A stretch of 64,000 nucleotides of DNA, taken from Phocaeicola sp. Its GTDB lineage: Bacteria > Bacteroidota > Bacteroidia > Bacteroidales > Bacteroidaceae. The DNA lies in NCBI GenBank assembly GCA_020026175.1, contig JAHHQV010000002.1, positions 54,165 through 118,164 on the forward strand. Reading direction: 5' to 3'. A program made the position numbers and the translations under genes. The notes under the pieces are model-generated. The model was not told the origin of the DNA, did not search any database, and saw nothing but the letters and a program-made list of their open reading frames with translations. Of the stretch, positions 36,037 through 44,806 are shown in pieces. Position 1 is the first letter of the stretch; the number at the start of each line of letters is the position of its first letter.

Positions 36037-37045
36037 GGTTAGAAATATTTTTTGGTTCTTTGGAGTCTTTGCCATTATTGTGATGCTTTTTACATTTGAT
36101 ATGGATTATGAAGAACTATTGTTTAATTTGAAAAAAGCCGGATATTGGTTTCCTGCTGTAATAGCTTTATGGGTTATTATATATTTATTCAATGCCTGGT
36201 CTTGGTATGCCATTATTTCAGATGGTAAGCATGCTAAGATTCCTTTTTGGAAAGTATATAAACTGACTATATCTGGATTTGCCTTGAATTATGCTACTCC
36301 AGTGGGGCTAATGGGTGGTGAACCATACAGAATAATGGAGTTGACTCCTTATGTTGGTGGAAGCAAGGCTACATCATCTGTAATACTATATGTAATGATG
36401 CATATATTTTCTCATTTTTGTTTTTGGCTTTTTTCTGTTTTACTTTTTATCATTGTAGAACCAGTAAATTTTGGAATAGGAGTTATGTTGTCTTTGGTAG
36501 GACTGTTTTGTGTCATGGCTGTGTATTTTTTTATGAAAGGATACAAAAATGGTATGGCAGTTAAAACTTTGAAGATGCTATGTCATGTCCCTTACTTGAA
36601 GAAATGGGCTAAGCGTTTTGTTTCAGAAAAGAGGGAGGCTTTGGAAAGGATTGATTCACAAATTGCAGAACTGCACAAGCAAAGGAAGTCTACTTTTTAT
36701 TTGTCTCTGTCTTTTGAATTTCTGGCAAGGATATTGAGTTGTCTTGAGATTTATTTCATTTTAAATATTCTCACTGATGATGTCAGCTTTATAGCTTGTA
36801 TATTGATAATGGCCTTTACGTCGCTTTTTGCAAACATGTTCTTTTTTTCTCCTATGCAGTTGGGGGCAAGAGAAGGGGGGTTTGCACTTGCTACTAGTGG
36901 ACTGGCTATTTCTAGTGCTTTTGGGATATATACGGGTCTTATAACCCGTTTGAGAGAATTAGTTTGGATTATAATAGGAGTATTGCTGATGAAAGTAGGC
37001 AATACTTCTGATAAAATATTGAAAGATGACAAAATTGAAGATTAA
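36026..37045 (+). CDS. Flippase-like (LPG synthase transmembrane, PF03706) membrane protein
   Basis: 339 residues from ATG 36026; ATG 36017 or an earlier start inside the preceding gene is possible. Seven to eight hydrophobic spans with the family pattern: IVMLFTFDMDYEELLFNLKKAG, IYLFNAWSWYAII, the signature GFALNYATPVGLMGGEPYRI, and FFFSPMQLGAREGGFALA. Bacterial relatives include the MprF flippase domain and mannosyltransferase-linked flippases, which move lipids between leaflets. Within this locus it is a candidate for moving the inositol lipid or its precursor to the outer leaflet of the inner membrane; that is inference. It overlaps the HAD gene by 20 nt. Confidence 0.85.
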   Translation: MKDKVRNIFWFFGVFAIIVMLFTFDMDYEELLFNLKKAGYWFPAVIALWVIIYLFNAWSWYAIISDGKHAKIPFWKVYKLTISGFALNYATPVGLMGGEPYRIMELTPYVGGSKATSSVILYVMMHIFSHFCFWLFSVLLFIIVEPVNFGIGVMLSLVGLFCVMAVYFFMKGYKNGMAVKTLKMLCHVPYLKKWAKRFVSEKREALERIDSQIAELHKQRKSTFYLSLSFEFLARILSCLEIYFILNILTDDVSFIACILIMAFTSLFANMFFFSPMQLGAREGGFALATSGLAISSAFGIYTGLITRLRELVWIIIGVLLMKVGNTSDKILKDDKIED

Positions 37046-37748
37046 AGGCATAGTATTTGATTATGGCGGTACTATAGATACTAATAGTCGTCATTGGGCT
37101 GAAGTTATATGGGATAAATATGAAGACGTAGGTGTTAAAGTAAACAAGAGCGAATTTAGAGAGGCCTATGTACATGGTGAAAGGACTTTGGCTCGTTTCC
37201 CTCATGTTAAACCGGAACATAATTTTAAAGATGTTCTTTATATCAAACTGAAAATTCAGATAGATTATTTAATAGAGAAAGGCTTGCTGGATAAGGTAGA
37301 AGCAATAGAAAACAAATATTCTGAAAGAATAGCAGAGTATTGTTATAGCTATGTCCTGGATGTCTTATCAAGGACAAAACCTGTAGTTAAATCATTGTCT
37401 GAAAAATATAAGTTAGTCTTGGTTTCAAATTTTTATGGTAATATAGAGGCTGTTTTGAAGGATTTCGGACTTATTGATTATTTTTCTGATATTGTAGAAT
37501 CGGCTGTAGTTGGAGTAAGAAAACCCGATCCTGCTATTTATCAGTTAGGAGTAGAGGCAATGGGTTTTCCAGCTGAAGAGGTCTTGGTTATCGGAGATTC
37601 TTTCTCAAAAGATGTTATACCAGCAAATCATGTAGGATGTAAAGTAGCATGGCTCAAAGGTGAAGGATGGGGCGATGAAATAATAGACGAAAAAATTCCT
37701 GACGTGATAATAACCGACCTTCCTCAAATTTTAGAGTATACCATTTAG
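37026..37748 (+). CDS. HAD-family hydrolase, probable phosphatidylinositol-phosphate phosphatase
   Basis: 240 residues. Motif I reads VFDYGGTIDT: the nucleophilic Asp is present but the usual acid/base Asp two positions on is Gly, as in several HAD-IA proteins with FDxGG. Motif II VLVSNF, motif III with the Lys in VGVRKPDPAIYQ, and motif IV VIGDSFSKDVIPA are normal. The cap is helical (residues ~20-105). In Bacteroides a HAD enzyme at this locus removes the phosphate from the inositol lipid; this gene is the obvious candidate. It is the last gene of the run from rlmN, overlapping the flippase gene by 20 nt; the next gene is separated by 198 bp. Confidence 0.82.
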   Translation: MTKLKIKGIVFDYGGTIDTNSRHWAEVIWDKYEDVGVKVNKSEFREAYVHGERTLARFPHVKPEHNFKDVLYIKLKIQIDYLIEKGLLDKVEAIENKYSERIAEYCYSYVLDVLSRTKPVVKSLSEKYKLVLVSNFYGNIEAVLKDFGLIDYFSDIVESAVVGVRKPDPAIYQLGVEAMGFPAEEVLVIGDSFSKDVIPANHVGCKVAWLKGEGWGDEIIDEKIPDVIITDLPQILEYTI

Positions 37749-37882
37749 GAAAATGTAAGTGGATAAAGCTATTTTTACAACTATTCTTAGGCATGTTATT
37801 CTTTTTGATTGAATTATTGTCTTATTTTTATGTCTGTCTGTTTTTTTTACATAAAAAATTAGTTAAATTATAAATATAGCTT

Positions 37883-37890
37883 TATATTTG
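37883..37890 (+). promoter_or_regulatory. -7 box of inositol-3-phosphate synthase gene
   Basis: TATATTTG, 56 nt before the ATG. The -33 region is AT-rich without a clear TTTG. The 198-bp gap shows that this gene can be transcribed separately from the upstream run. Confidence 0.45.
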
Positions 37891-37946
37891 TCACAAATCT
37901 ATAAGAAACAGATTGTAATATTTTTTTTATATAAAGTAATTTTGAA

Positions 37947-39254
37947 ATGGAAAAAATGACAGTAAAGCCTGCTGATGGTAAGTTAGGCGTATTATGTGTA
38001 GGATTAGGTGCTGTTGTCACAACATTTATGACTGGTGTTTTAATGACACGTAAAGGTTTGGCAAAACCTGTAGGATCTATGACTCAGTATGATAAAATTA
38101 GAGTAGGTAGAGGTGAATCAAAGAAATATCTTCATTATGGAGAAATTGTACCAATGGCTAAACTTGATGATATCGTTTTTGGTGCATGGGATGTTTATCC
38201 GGCCAATGCATACGAATCGGCAATTAACTGTGAGGTTTTAAAAGAAAAAGATATCAATCCTGTTAAGGACGAATTGATGGCTATCAAACCAATGAAGGCT
38301 GCTTTCGACCATAATTATGCTAAGCGTCTTGATGGAGATAACGTAAAAGATTGTGCTACTCGTTGGGATATGGTAGAACAGTTGCGTGAAGATATCCGTA
38401 AGTTTAAGGTTGAAAACAATTGTAGCCGTGTTGTTGTTTTATGGGCTGCTTCAACAGAAATTTATGTTCCTGTAGTTGAAGATATTCATGGAACTTTGGC
38501 TGCACTTGAAACTGCAATGAAAAACGATGACCGTGAACACATTGCTCCTTCTATGTGTTATGCTTATGCAGCCTTAGCAGAAGGTGCTCCTTTTATCATG
38601 GGTGCTCCTAATACTACAGTTGATATTCCAGCAATGTGGGAAATGGCTGAAAAAACTAAGATGCCTATTGCCGGTAAAGACTTCAAAACTGGACAGACAT
38701 TGGTTAAATCGGGTTTTGCTCCGATTATTGGAACACGATGCCTTGGTTTGTCAGGATGGTTCTCTACAAACATTTTAGGTAACCGTGACGGATTGGTTCT
38801 TGACGAACCTGCCAATTTCCATACAAAGGAAGTTAGTAAGCTATCTACATTGGAGTCTATTTTAGTACCAGAAGAGCAACCTGATTTGTATACGGATTAT
38901 TACCACAAAGTAAGAATCAACTATTATCCTCCTCGTAATGACAATAAGGAAGGATGGGATAATATAGACATATTTGGATGGATGGGCTATCCAATGCAGA
39001 TAAAGATAAACTTCCTTTGCCGTGATTCTATATTGGCTGCACCTCTTTGTCTTGATTTGGTGTTGTTGAGTGACGTGGCTGCTCGTGCCGGACGTTTTGG
39101 TACTCAGCGTTTCTTGAGCTTCTTCTTGAAGAGCCCAATGCATGATTATACTCAGAATGAAGTGCCTATCAATCACTTGTTCCAGCAGTATGTTATGTTG
39201 AAGAATGCTCTTCGTGAGATGGGTGGTTATGAAGCTGATGAAGAAATAGATTAA
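37947..39254 (+). CDS. Inositol-3-phosphate synthase
   Basis: 435 residues. It converts glucose 6-phosphate to myo-inositol 3-phosphate with tightly bound NAD. The Rossmann start is KLGVLCVGLGAVVTTFMTG; later parts read VVLWAASTEIY, NTTVDIPAMWEMAEKTKMPIAGKDFKTGQTLVKS, with the catalytic Lys region GKDFKTGQT, and the C-terminal substrate domain contains FLCRDSILAAPLCLDLVLL. It is the first committed enzyme for inositol lipids and sits immediately after the CDP-alcohol transferase/flippase/phosphatase run. Its codon use is the strongly expressed type, unlike the more AT-rich genes upstream. A terminator follows at 39273-39325. Confidence 0.95.
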   Translation: MEKMTVKPADGKLGVLCVGLGAVVTTFMTGVLMTRKGLAKPVGSMTQYDKIRVGRGESKKYLHYGEIVPMAKLDDIVFGAWDVYPANAYESAINCEVLKEKDINPVKDELMAIKPMKAAFDHNYAKRLDGDNVKDCATRWDMVEQLREDIRKFKVENNCSRVVVLWAASTEIYVPVVEDIHGTLAALETAMKNDDREHIAPSMCYAYAALAEGAPFIMGAPNTTVDIPAMWEMAEKTKMPIAGKDFKTGQTLVKSGFAPIIGTRCLGLSGWFSTNILGNRDGLVLDEPANFHTKEVSKLSTLESILVPEEQPDLYTDYYHKVRINYYPPRNDNKEGWDNIDIFGWMGYPMQIKINFLCRDSILAAPLCLDLVLLSDVAARAGRFGTQRFLSFFLKSPMHDYTQNEVPINHLFQQYVMLKNALREMGGYEADEEID

Positions 39255-39272
39255 TAATTGATTTATTTATAA

Positions 39273-39325
39273 AAGAAAGGATTATATTGGTTGTTATGAC
39301 TGATATAGTCCTTTCTTGTTTTTTA
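39273..39325 (+). terminator. Terminator after inositol-3-phosphate synthase gene
   Basis: AAGAAAGGA (39273-39281) pairs with TCCTTTCTT (39309-39317), extended by TAT/ATA, then a T-rich run. Confidence 0.78.
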
Positions 39326-39395
39326 TGAATTGCTAATCAAAATGTTCTATTAATCATAAAAAATATAGAAGAATGTAAGTTTTGTAGTATCCTTA

Positions 39396-39427
39396 TTTGT
39401 AATACTAAAAATAGATGAGTATTTTTG
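39396..39427 (+). promoter_or_regulatory. Promoter of the DUF5686 gene
   Basis: TTTG (39396-39399), 20 nt, TATTTTTG (39420-39427). The start would be near 39434, about 30 nt before the ATG. Confidence 0.65.
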
Positions 39428-39463
39428 TAAAATGTATTTACGAAATATTCATATTGATAACAT

Positions 39464-42103
39464 ATGCTAAACAGATTATTTTTATTGATTATTTTAATTT
39501 TAGGATGTGTCAGGGCTTCTGCACAAATACAAGGGGTTGTTATAGATTCAGAAACCAAAGAACCGCTACCTTATATAAATATATATTATGAAGGAAAGGG
39601 AGTAGGTGCTGTATCTGATATTGATGGAAAATATTCAATACCATATCATGAAGGATGGAACGAACTTACTTTTTCTATGGTAGGATATACTACTCAAGTC
39701 ATAAAGATAGACTCGAATACAAAAAAACTGAATGTCAAGTTGAAGTCTGATCTGATTTTGGATGAGGTTATAGTAAAACCTAAAAAAGAAAAATATTCAA
39801 GGAAAAACAATCCGGCAGTTGAAATGATGAAAAAAGTAATCAATGCGAAAAAGGCTAATAACCTTGAAGAGAAGGATTACTATAGTTATGATAAGTATCA
39901 GAAAATAACATTGTCTCTGAATGAAATAACTGCTGATTCAATAAATGAATCGAAACTTTTCAAAAAATATCCGTTTTTTAAAGAACAGGTAGAAGTGTGT
40001 GATGTTACCGGAAAAAACATTCTTCCTATATCGGTTGATGAAACAGTATCGCAAAAACTGTACCGTAAAGACCCTAAGAGTGAGAAAACTATTATAAAGG
40101 GACTTAATTCATCGGGGGTAAATGAGTTGTTCAATACAGGAGATATGCTCACTACTGTGCTTAAGGATGTTTTTCAGGATATTAATATATACGAAGATAA
40201 GTTCCGTTTCTTGCAATATCCTTTTGACAGTCCTGTTTCAAAATCTGGAATAGGATTTTATAAATACTATATAATGGATACAATTCAGGTGGAAAGAGAC
40301 AAATGTTTTCATTTGACTTTCGTGCCGAATAACTCTCAGGACTTTGGATTTACAGGACATTTGTATGTCCTTGCAGATTCTACGTTCAGAGTGAAGAAGT
40401 GTGTCTTGAATCTTCCTAAAAAGTCGGACATAAACTTTGTGGACAATATGATAATAGAACAAGAGTTTGAAGAATTGCCTACGGGTGAATGGACTCTTAT
40501 GCGTGATGATATGTTGTGCGAAATGTCTTACTTGAAGAAAGTTTTAGGTTCGTTACAAGTAAGACGTACTACAAGATACTCTGGCTTCAGTTTTGATGAA
40601 ATTCAGGAACGTATCTTCAAACGAAAGGGTGATGAAATTAAAGACATTAATGCTATGATGAGGGACGACACTTTCTGGAACGAATTCCGTCCTACAGAAC
40701 TTACAAAATCAGAGAGTGAAATGGACTCTTTTATTAATAATCTGAGCAAGATAAAAGGTTTTAAATATATTATTTTTATAGCTAAGGCTTTTATTGAGAA
40801 TTTTGTAGAGACAGGTAGTAAAAATCATCCTAGCAAAGTGGATATAGGACCTATAAATACGATGATTTCAAGCAACTATATTGACGGTTTGAGGTTACGT
40901 ATGTCTGCCCAGACTACGGCAAATCTAAATCCTCATCTATTCCTTAAGGGATATTATGCATATGGTTTCAAGGATAAGCGTTCTAAATATATGGGTGAGG
41001 TTGAATATTCATTTAATAAAAAGGAATATCTGCCAAGAGAGTATCCTAAGAATTCTTTGACATTTACATATCAATATGACAATATGTTACCTACCGACAA
41101 GTTCTTGGGTACTGACAAGGATAACGTATTTACATCTCTTAAAGTTACCTCGGTAGACCAATATAATTATGAAAGGACTGCCCGTCTTAAATATGAACTT
41201 GAGATGGAAACTGGTCTGAAGACGACTTTTTCATTGAAGCATGGAAATTATGAGCCATGTGGAAAACTATTTTATAGAACAATGGAAAATGAATCTCAGC
41301 TTCAGCAGAATTTGAATGGTGCAACTTTGACCGAGATGGAGTATCTTAAATCACCATTAAATGTACATGATTTCGATTTGTCTGAAGCCTCTGTAGAGTT
41401 AAGATATGCTCCGGGAGAAACATTTGTGAATACAAAGCAACGTCGTTTGCCTGTTAATCTGGATTCACCTATATTCACATTAAGGCATACCGTCGGTTTC
41501 AAGGGGATATTAGGTTCGGAATATAATTATAATGTATCTGAAATTTCAATGTATAAAAGGTGGTGGATGTCATCTTGGGGAAATATAGATACTTCTATAA
41601 AGGGAGGAATCCAGTGGAACAAAGTACCATTCCCTTTGTTGATAATGCCTGCAGCCAACTTGTCGTATATTATTCAGGAAGAAACATTCAGTTTGATAAA
41701 CAATATGGAGTTCTTGAACGACAGATATGCATCTCTTGATGTTTCATGGAATCTTCAAGGTAAACTATTCAACAGAATACCTTTACTTAAGAAATTGAAA
41801 TGGAGGGAGTTTATCGGTGTAAAATGTTTATGGGGTACACTTACCGACAAGAACAATCCATTATTGCATAAAAACGCAGATGACCCTTTGCTGATGATGT
41901 TTCCCGGACATTATGATGCGAGTGGTGTATACCACACATCAAGTTATGTAATGGACAAGAAGAAACCATATGTTGAGGTGAGTGTTGGAATCCATAACAT
42001 TTTCAAACTTTTGCATGTAGAGTATGTAAGAAGATTGAATTATAATGAACTGCCTACTTCTAATAAATGGGGTGTAAGATTTATGATTCGTACTGTGTTT
42101 TAA
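39464..42103 (+). CDS. DUF5686-family outer-membrane protein with N-terminal carboxypeptidase-like domain
   Basis: 879 residues. Signal peptide (LFLLIILILGCVRASA), then a carboxypeptidase-like regulatory domain (~20-100, IQGVVIDSETKEPLPYINI, VGAVSDIDGKYSI, MVGYTTQVIKI), then a long region matching DUF5686 with alternating amphipathic strands and a closing aromatic tail (WGVRFMIRTVF), consistent with a large outer-membrane barrel. It lacks the TonB box and plug of SusC proteins, so it is not a TonB-dependent receptor. The family is Bacteroidetes-specific and without assigned function. It has its own promoter and is followed by a regulatory inverted repeat. Confidence 0.88.
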   Translation: MLNRLFLLIILILGCVRASAQIQGVVIDSETKEPLPYINIYYEGKGVGAVSDIDGKYSIPYHEGWNELTFSMVGYTTQVIKIDSNTKKLNVKLKSDLILDEVIVKPKKEKYSRKNNPAVEMMKKVINAKKANNLEEKDYYSYDKYQKITLSLNEITADSINESKLFKKYPFFKEQVEVCDVTGKNILPISVDETVSQKLYRKDPKSEKTIIKGLNSSGVNELFNTGDMLTTVLKDVFQDINIYEDKFRFLQYPFDSPVSKSGIGFYKYYIMDTIQVERDKCFHLTFVPNNSQDFGFTGHLYVLADSTFRVKKCVLNLPKKSDINFVDNMIIEQEFEELPTGEWTLMRDDMLCEMSYLKKVLGSLQVRRTTRYSGFSFDEIQERIFKRKGDEIKDINAMMRDDTFWNEFRPTELTKSESEMDSFINNLSKIKGFKYIIFIAKAFIENFVETGSKNHPSKVDIGPINTMISSNYIDGLRLRMSAQTTANLNPHLFLKGYYAYGFKDKRSKYMGEVEYSFNKKEYLPREYPKNSLTFTYQYDNMLPTDKFLGTDKDNVFTSLKVTSVDQYNYERTARLKYELEMETGLKTTFSLKHGNYEPCGKLFYRTMENESQLQQNLNGATLTEMEYLKSPLNVHDFDLSEASVELRYAPGETFVNTKQRRLPVNLDSPIFTLRHTVGFKGILGSEYNYNVSEISMYKRWWMSSWGNIDTSIKGGIQWNKVPFPLLIMPAANLSYIIQEETFSLINNMEFLNDRYASLDVSWNLQGKLFNRIPLLKKLKWREFIGVKCLWGTLTDKNNPLLHKNADDPLLMMFPGHYDASGVYHTSSYVMDKKKPYVEVSVGIHNIFKLLHVEYVRRLNYNELPTSNKWGVRFMIRTVF

Positions 42104-42111
42104 TACGTTTT

Positions 42112-42159
42112 TCTGCCAAAATTTCTTCTTCTTGCCAAAGATTTTGTAATTTTGGCAGA
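42112..42159. promoter_or_regulatory. Inverted repeat upstream of the sigma-54 activator gene
   Basis: TCTGCCAAAATT (42112-42123) and AATTTTGGCAGA (42148-42159) are perfect 12-bp arms. A third TGCCAAA lies between them at 42133. The right arm overlaps a -7-like TAATTTTG (42147-42154). There is no T run, so a terminator is less likely than an operator; it could serve as both end of the preceding transcript and control element. Confidence 0.5.
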
Positions 42160-42174
42160 TAAAACATAAATAAT

Positions 42175-43479
42175 ATGGTAAAATCTGATATTCAAAATAT
42201 AAAGCTCCGTTTTGGTATTATAGGAAATGCCGAAGGTCTTAACAGAGCAATAGACATAGCAATGCAGGTAGCTCCTACAGATTTATCTGTTCTTGTTACC
42301 GGCGAAAGTGGAGTTGGTAAGGAAAGTTTTCCTCAGATAATACATCAGTTCAGCAGACGAAAACACGGTCCTTATATTGCTGTGAATTGTGGGGCCATTC
42401 CTGAAGGTACTATTGATTCGGAACTTTTTGGTCATGAAAAAGGTGCCTTTACTGGTGCTATAAGTGATAGAAACGGTTATTTTGCCGAGGCTAATGGGGG
42501 AACAATATTTCTTGATGAAGTTGGAGAACTTCCATTGTCTACTCAAGCCAGATTATTGCGAGTCTTGGAGTCAGGCGAGTATATCAAGGTTGGTTCATCA
42601 AAGGTACAGAAGACCGATGTTAGAATAGTAGCTGCTACCAATGTCAATTTTGCCGAAGCCATAGCAGACGGGCGTTTTCGTGAAGACCTGTATTACCGAC
42701 TAAATACTGTGCCTATAAAAGTTCCTCCTTTGAGAGAAAGGCCTGACGACATAACACTCCTTTTCAGAAAATTTGCTTCTGATTTTGCCGAAAAATATAG
42801 AATGCCTTCTATACAACTAAATGAAGAGGCAAAGCATATACTTGTAGGATATTCGTGGCCTGGAAATATCCGTCAGCTTAAAAATATAACAGAGCAGATA
42901 TCCATAATAGAAACCAATAGGGATATTTCTCCTGACATTCTTTCTACATACCTTCCCGATATGTCTTCTAATAATTCTAAGTTGCCGGCATTTGTTGGAC
43001 TTAGGCATGGTGATAATAATATGAAAAGTTTTGAAAGCGAGAGGGAAATCCTTTATCAGGTACTTTTTGATATGCGCAGGGATGTGACAGAACTGAAGAA
43101 ACTTGTGCATGACATCATGAATGAAAGGGCAGGAGGGCAGCATCCGGTAAATAACGATGTCTCTCAGAGGGTATTTCATGACTCTGCAATGAATGTAATT
43201 TCAGGGATACCTATGGTTATGCCACAAGTACAGCAGCTCCCTACTGTTAACAAGCTTCAGCCCGTAGGGAATGTGTCAATTAACAATCATGATGTTACCT
43301 CCGACTATCAGGACACGGAGGTTTATGTAGAAGAAAACCTTTCTCTTGATGATGTGGAAAAAGAGATGATTAAGAAGGCTTTGGAGCGGCATAATGGTAA
43401 AAGAAAGAATGCTGCTGCAGACTTGAAAATTTCAGAAAGAACTTTATATAGAAAAATAAAAGAATATGGACTTGATTAG
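42175..43479 (+). CDS. Sigma-54-dependent transcriptional activator without receiver domain
   Basis: 434 residues. The AAA+ domain begins almost at the N-terminus: Walker A GESGVGKE (~45), the sigma-54 contact loop GAFTGA (~96), Walker B GGTIFLDEVGELP, then RVLESGEYIKVGS, AATN and the arginine-finger region FREDLYYRLN. Residues ~300-380 are a low-similarity linker and the C-terminal ~45 residues form a Fis-type HTH (EKEMIKKALERHNGKRKNAA). With no receiver, GAF or PAS domain it may be constitutive or controlled by a separate protein. It overlaps lptE by 14 nt, so it is part of the envelope operon lptE-44006-secG. Confidence 0.93.
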   Translation: MVKSDIQNIKLRFGIIGNAEGLNRAIDIAMQVAPTDLSVLVTGESGVGKESFPQIIHQFSRRKHGPYIAVNCGAIPEGTIDSELFGHEKGAFTGAISDRNGYFAEANGGTIFLDEVGELPLSTQARLLRVLESGEYIKVGSSKVQKTDVRIVAATNVNFAEAIADGRFREDLYYRLNTVPIKVPPLRERPDDITLLFRKFASDFAEKYRMPSIQLNEEAKHILVGYSWPGNIRQLKNITEQISIIETNRDISPDILSTYLPDMSSNNSKLPAFVGLRHGDNNMKSFESEREILYQVLFDMRRDVTELKKLVHDIMNERAGGQHPVNNDVSQRVFHDSAMNVISGIPMVMPQVQQLPTVNKLQPVGNVSINNHDVTSDYQDTEVYVEENLSLDDVEKEMIKKALERHNGKRKNAAADLKISERTLYRKIKEYGLD

Positions 43480-43996
43480 AATAAAGAGAATAAGACTTGT
43501 ATCATTTGTAGTTTTTACGGTAATTGTATTTGCAGCATGCACGGTATCCTATAAGTTTAATGGTTCGTCTATAAATTATGAAAAGGTAAAGACTATTTCG
43601 TTTGAGAATTTCCCAAACCGTTCTGCAGCTTTTGTATGGGGACCTATGGAGTCGATGTTCAATACGAAACTTCAAGATAAATATATGCAGCAAACCCGCC
43701 TTCGTCAGATAAAGCAGAATGGTGATTTGGAATTGGCAGGCGAGATAACAAACTATGAAGCCTATAATAAGGGAGTAGGTTCTGACGGTTATTCTACAAT
43801 GGCAGAACTGAAAATGACTGTAAATGTAAGGTTTGTAAACAATACAAATCATGCAGAAGACTTTGAACAACAATTTTCGGCTAGTCGCCCATATAATTCA
43901 AGCCAACAAATGTCTGCCGTACAGGAAGAACTTGTAAATCAGATGATAGATGAGATAGTAGAACAGATATTCAATGCTACAGTGGCAAATTGGTGA
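43466..43996 (+). CDS. lptE: LptE-family LPS-assembly lipoprotein
   Basis: 176 residues, lipoprotein signal RLVSFVVFTVIVFAACTVSYKF with Cys near residue 20. The mature part matches the Bacteroidetes LptE pattern: YKFNGSSINYEKVKTISFENFPNRSA, then LQDKYMQQTRLRQIKQNGDLELAGEIT, and an amphipathic C-terminal segment. LptE plugs the LptD barrel and helps insert LPS in the outer leaflet. It overlaps the sigma-54 activator gene by 14 nt and is followed by a 264-residue gene 9 nt downstream. Confidence 0.87.
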   Translation: MDLIRIKRIRLVSFVVFTVIVFAACTVSYKFNGSSINYEKVKTISFENFPNRSAAFVWGPMESMFNTKLQDKYMQQTRLRQIKQNGDLELAGEITNYEAYNKGVGSDGYSTMAELKMTVNVRFVNNTNHAEDFEQQFSASRPYNSSQQMSAVQEELVNQMIDEIVEQIFNATVANW

Positions 43997-44005
43997 TTGT
44001 GACAT

Positions 44006-44800
44006 ATGGAAATGCAGCAATTGAATGAATTGATAAAGAATCCCGACAGACTGGGTGATAAGACACTAGGCGAGCTACGTTCTTTAATTGACAAATATCC
44101 GTATTTTCAGACGGCGTGGGTGTTATATCTCAAGAATCTTTTTCTTGTAAACCATCCTTCTTTTAGAGATGAATTAAGAAGAGGTGCAGTGTATATTGCA
44201 GATTTGAGTGTCCTGTTCTATTATATAGAGGGCAGTAGATTTGTAATCTACAAGCATGAAGTTTCAGACAGAAACGGATTGGATGATACGGGTGACCGTA
44301 CCTTGGATTTGATAGACAGGTTTTTGTCAGAACTGTCTGATAAAGAAACATTGTCAAATGAGCTTCCTTTGCCCGTAGAATCAGCGCCAGACTATACTTC
44401 GGTATTGCTTAAGGAAACACATTCCGAAGAAGATGAATCTATACCGATGAAAGGTCAGGACCTTATAGATAGTTTCATCGAAAAGTCAGACTGTCAGACC
44501 GAAGAACTGTTTGGGAAAAAAAAGGACGCTTCTGATATGGAAAATCAGGAACCTGTTGATACTCCTTCTTCCAACGAATTGGAAGTCAAAGACCGGACTT
44601 TGATTACTGAACATGAAGAAAATGAAGATGAAGAATATTTAACAGAAACTCTCGCTAAAATTTATGTTAAACAGCAAAGATATGATAAGGCTTTGGAAAT
44701 TATTAAAAAATTATATTTGAAATATCCAAAAAAAAATGTTTACTTTGCAGACCAAATAAGGTTCCTAGAGAAACTGATTATTAATGCTAAATCAAAATAA
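44006..44800 (+). CDS. Hypothetical protein with C-terminal TPR-like repeat
   Basis: 264 residues, soluble, acidic. The N-terminal ~90 residues (LNELIKNPDRLGDKTLGELRSLIDKYPYFQTAWVLYLKNLF) have a repeat-like helical look; residues ~115-200 are acidic and probably disordered (EETHSEEDESIPM); the end holds a TPR-like unit, LAKIYVKQQRYDKALEIIKKLYLKYPKKN. No enzyme motif. It is between lptE and secG in a conserved Bacteroidales order (9-nt and 6-nt gaps). An adaptor role in envelope biogenesis is inference from place only. Confidence 0.75.
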   Translation: MEMQQLNELIKNPDRLGDKTLGELRSLIDKYPYFQTAWVLYLKNLFLVNHPSFRDELRRGAVYIADLSVLFYYIEGSRFVIYKHEVSDRNGLDDTGDRTLDLIDRFLSELSDKETLSNELPLPVESAPDYTSVLLKETHSEEDESIPMKGQDLIDSFIEKSDCQTEELFGKKKDASDMENQEPVDTPSSNELEVKDRTLITEHEENEDEEYLTETLAKIYVKQQRYDKALEIIKKLYLKYPKKNVYFADQIRFLEKLIINAKSK

Positions 44801-44806
44801 AAGAAA

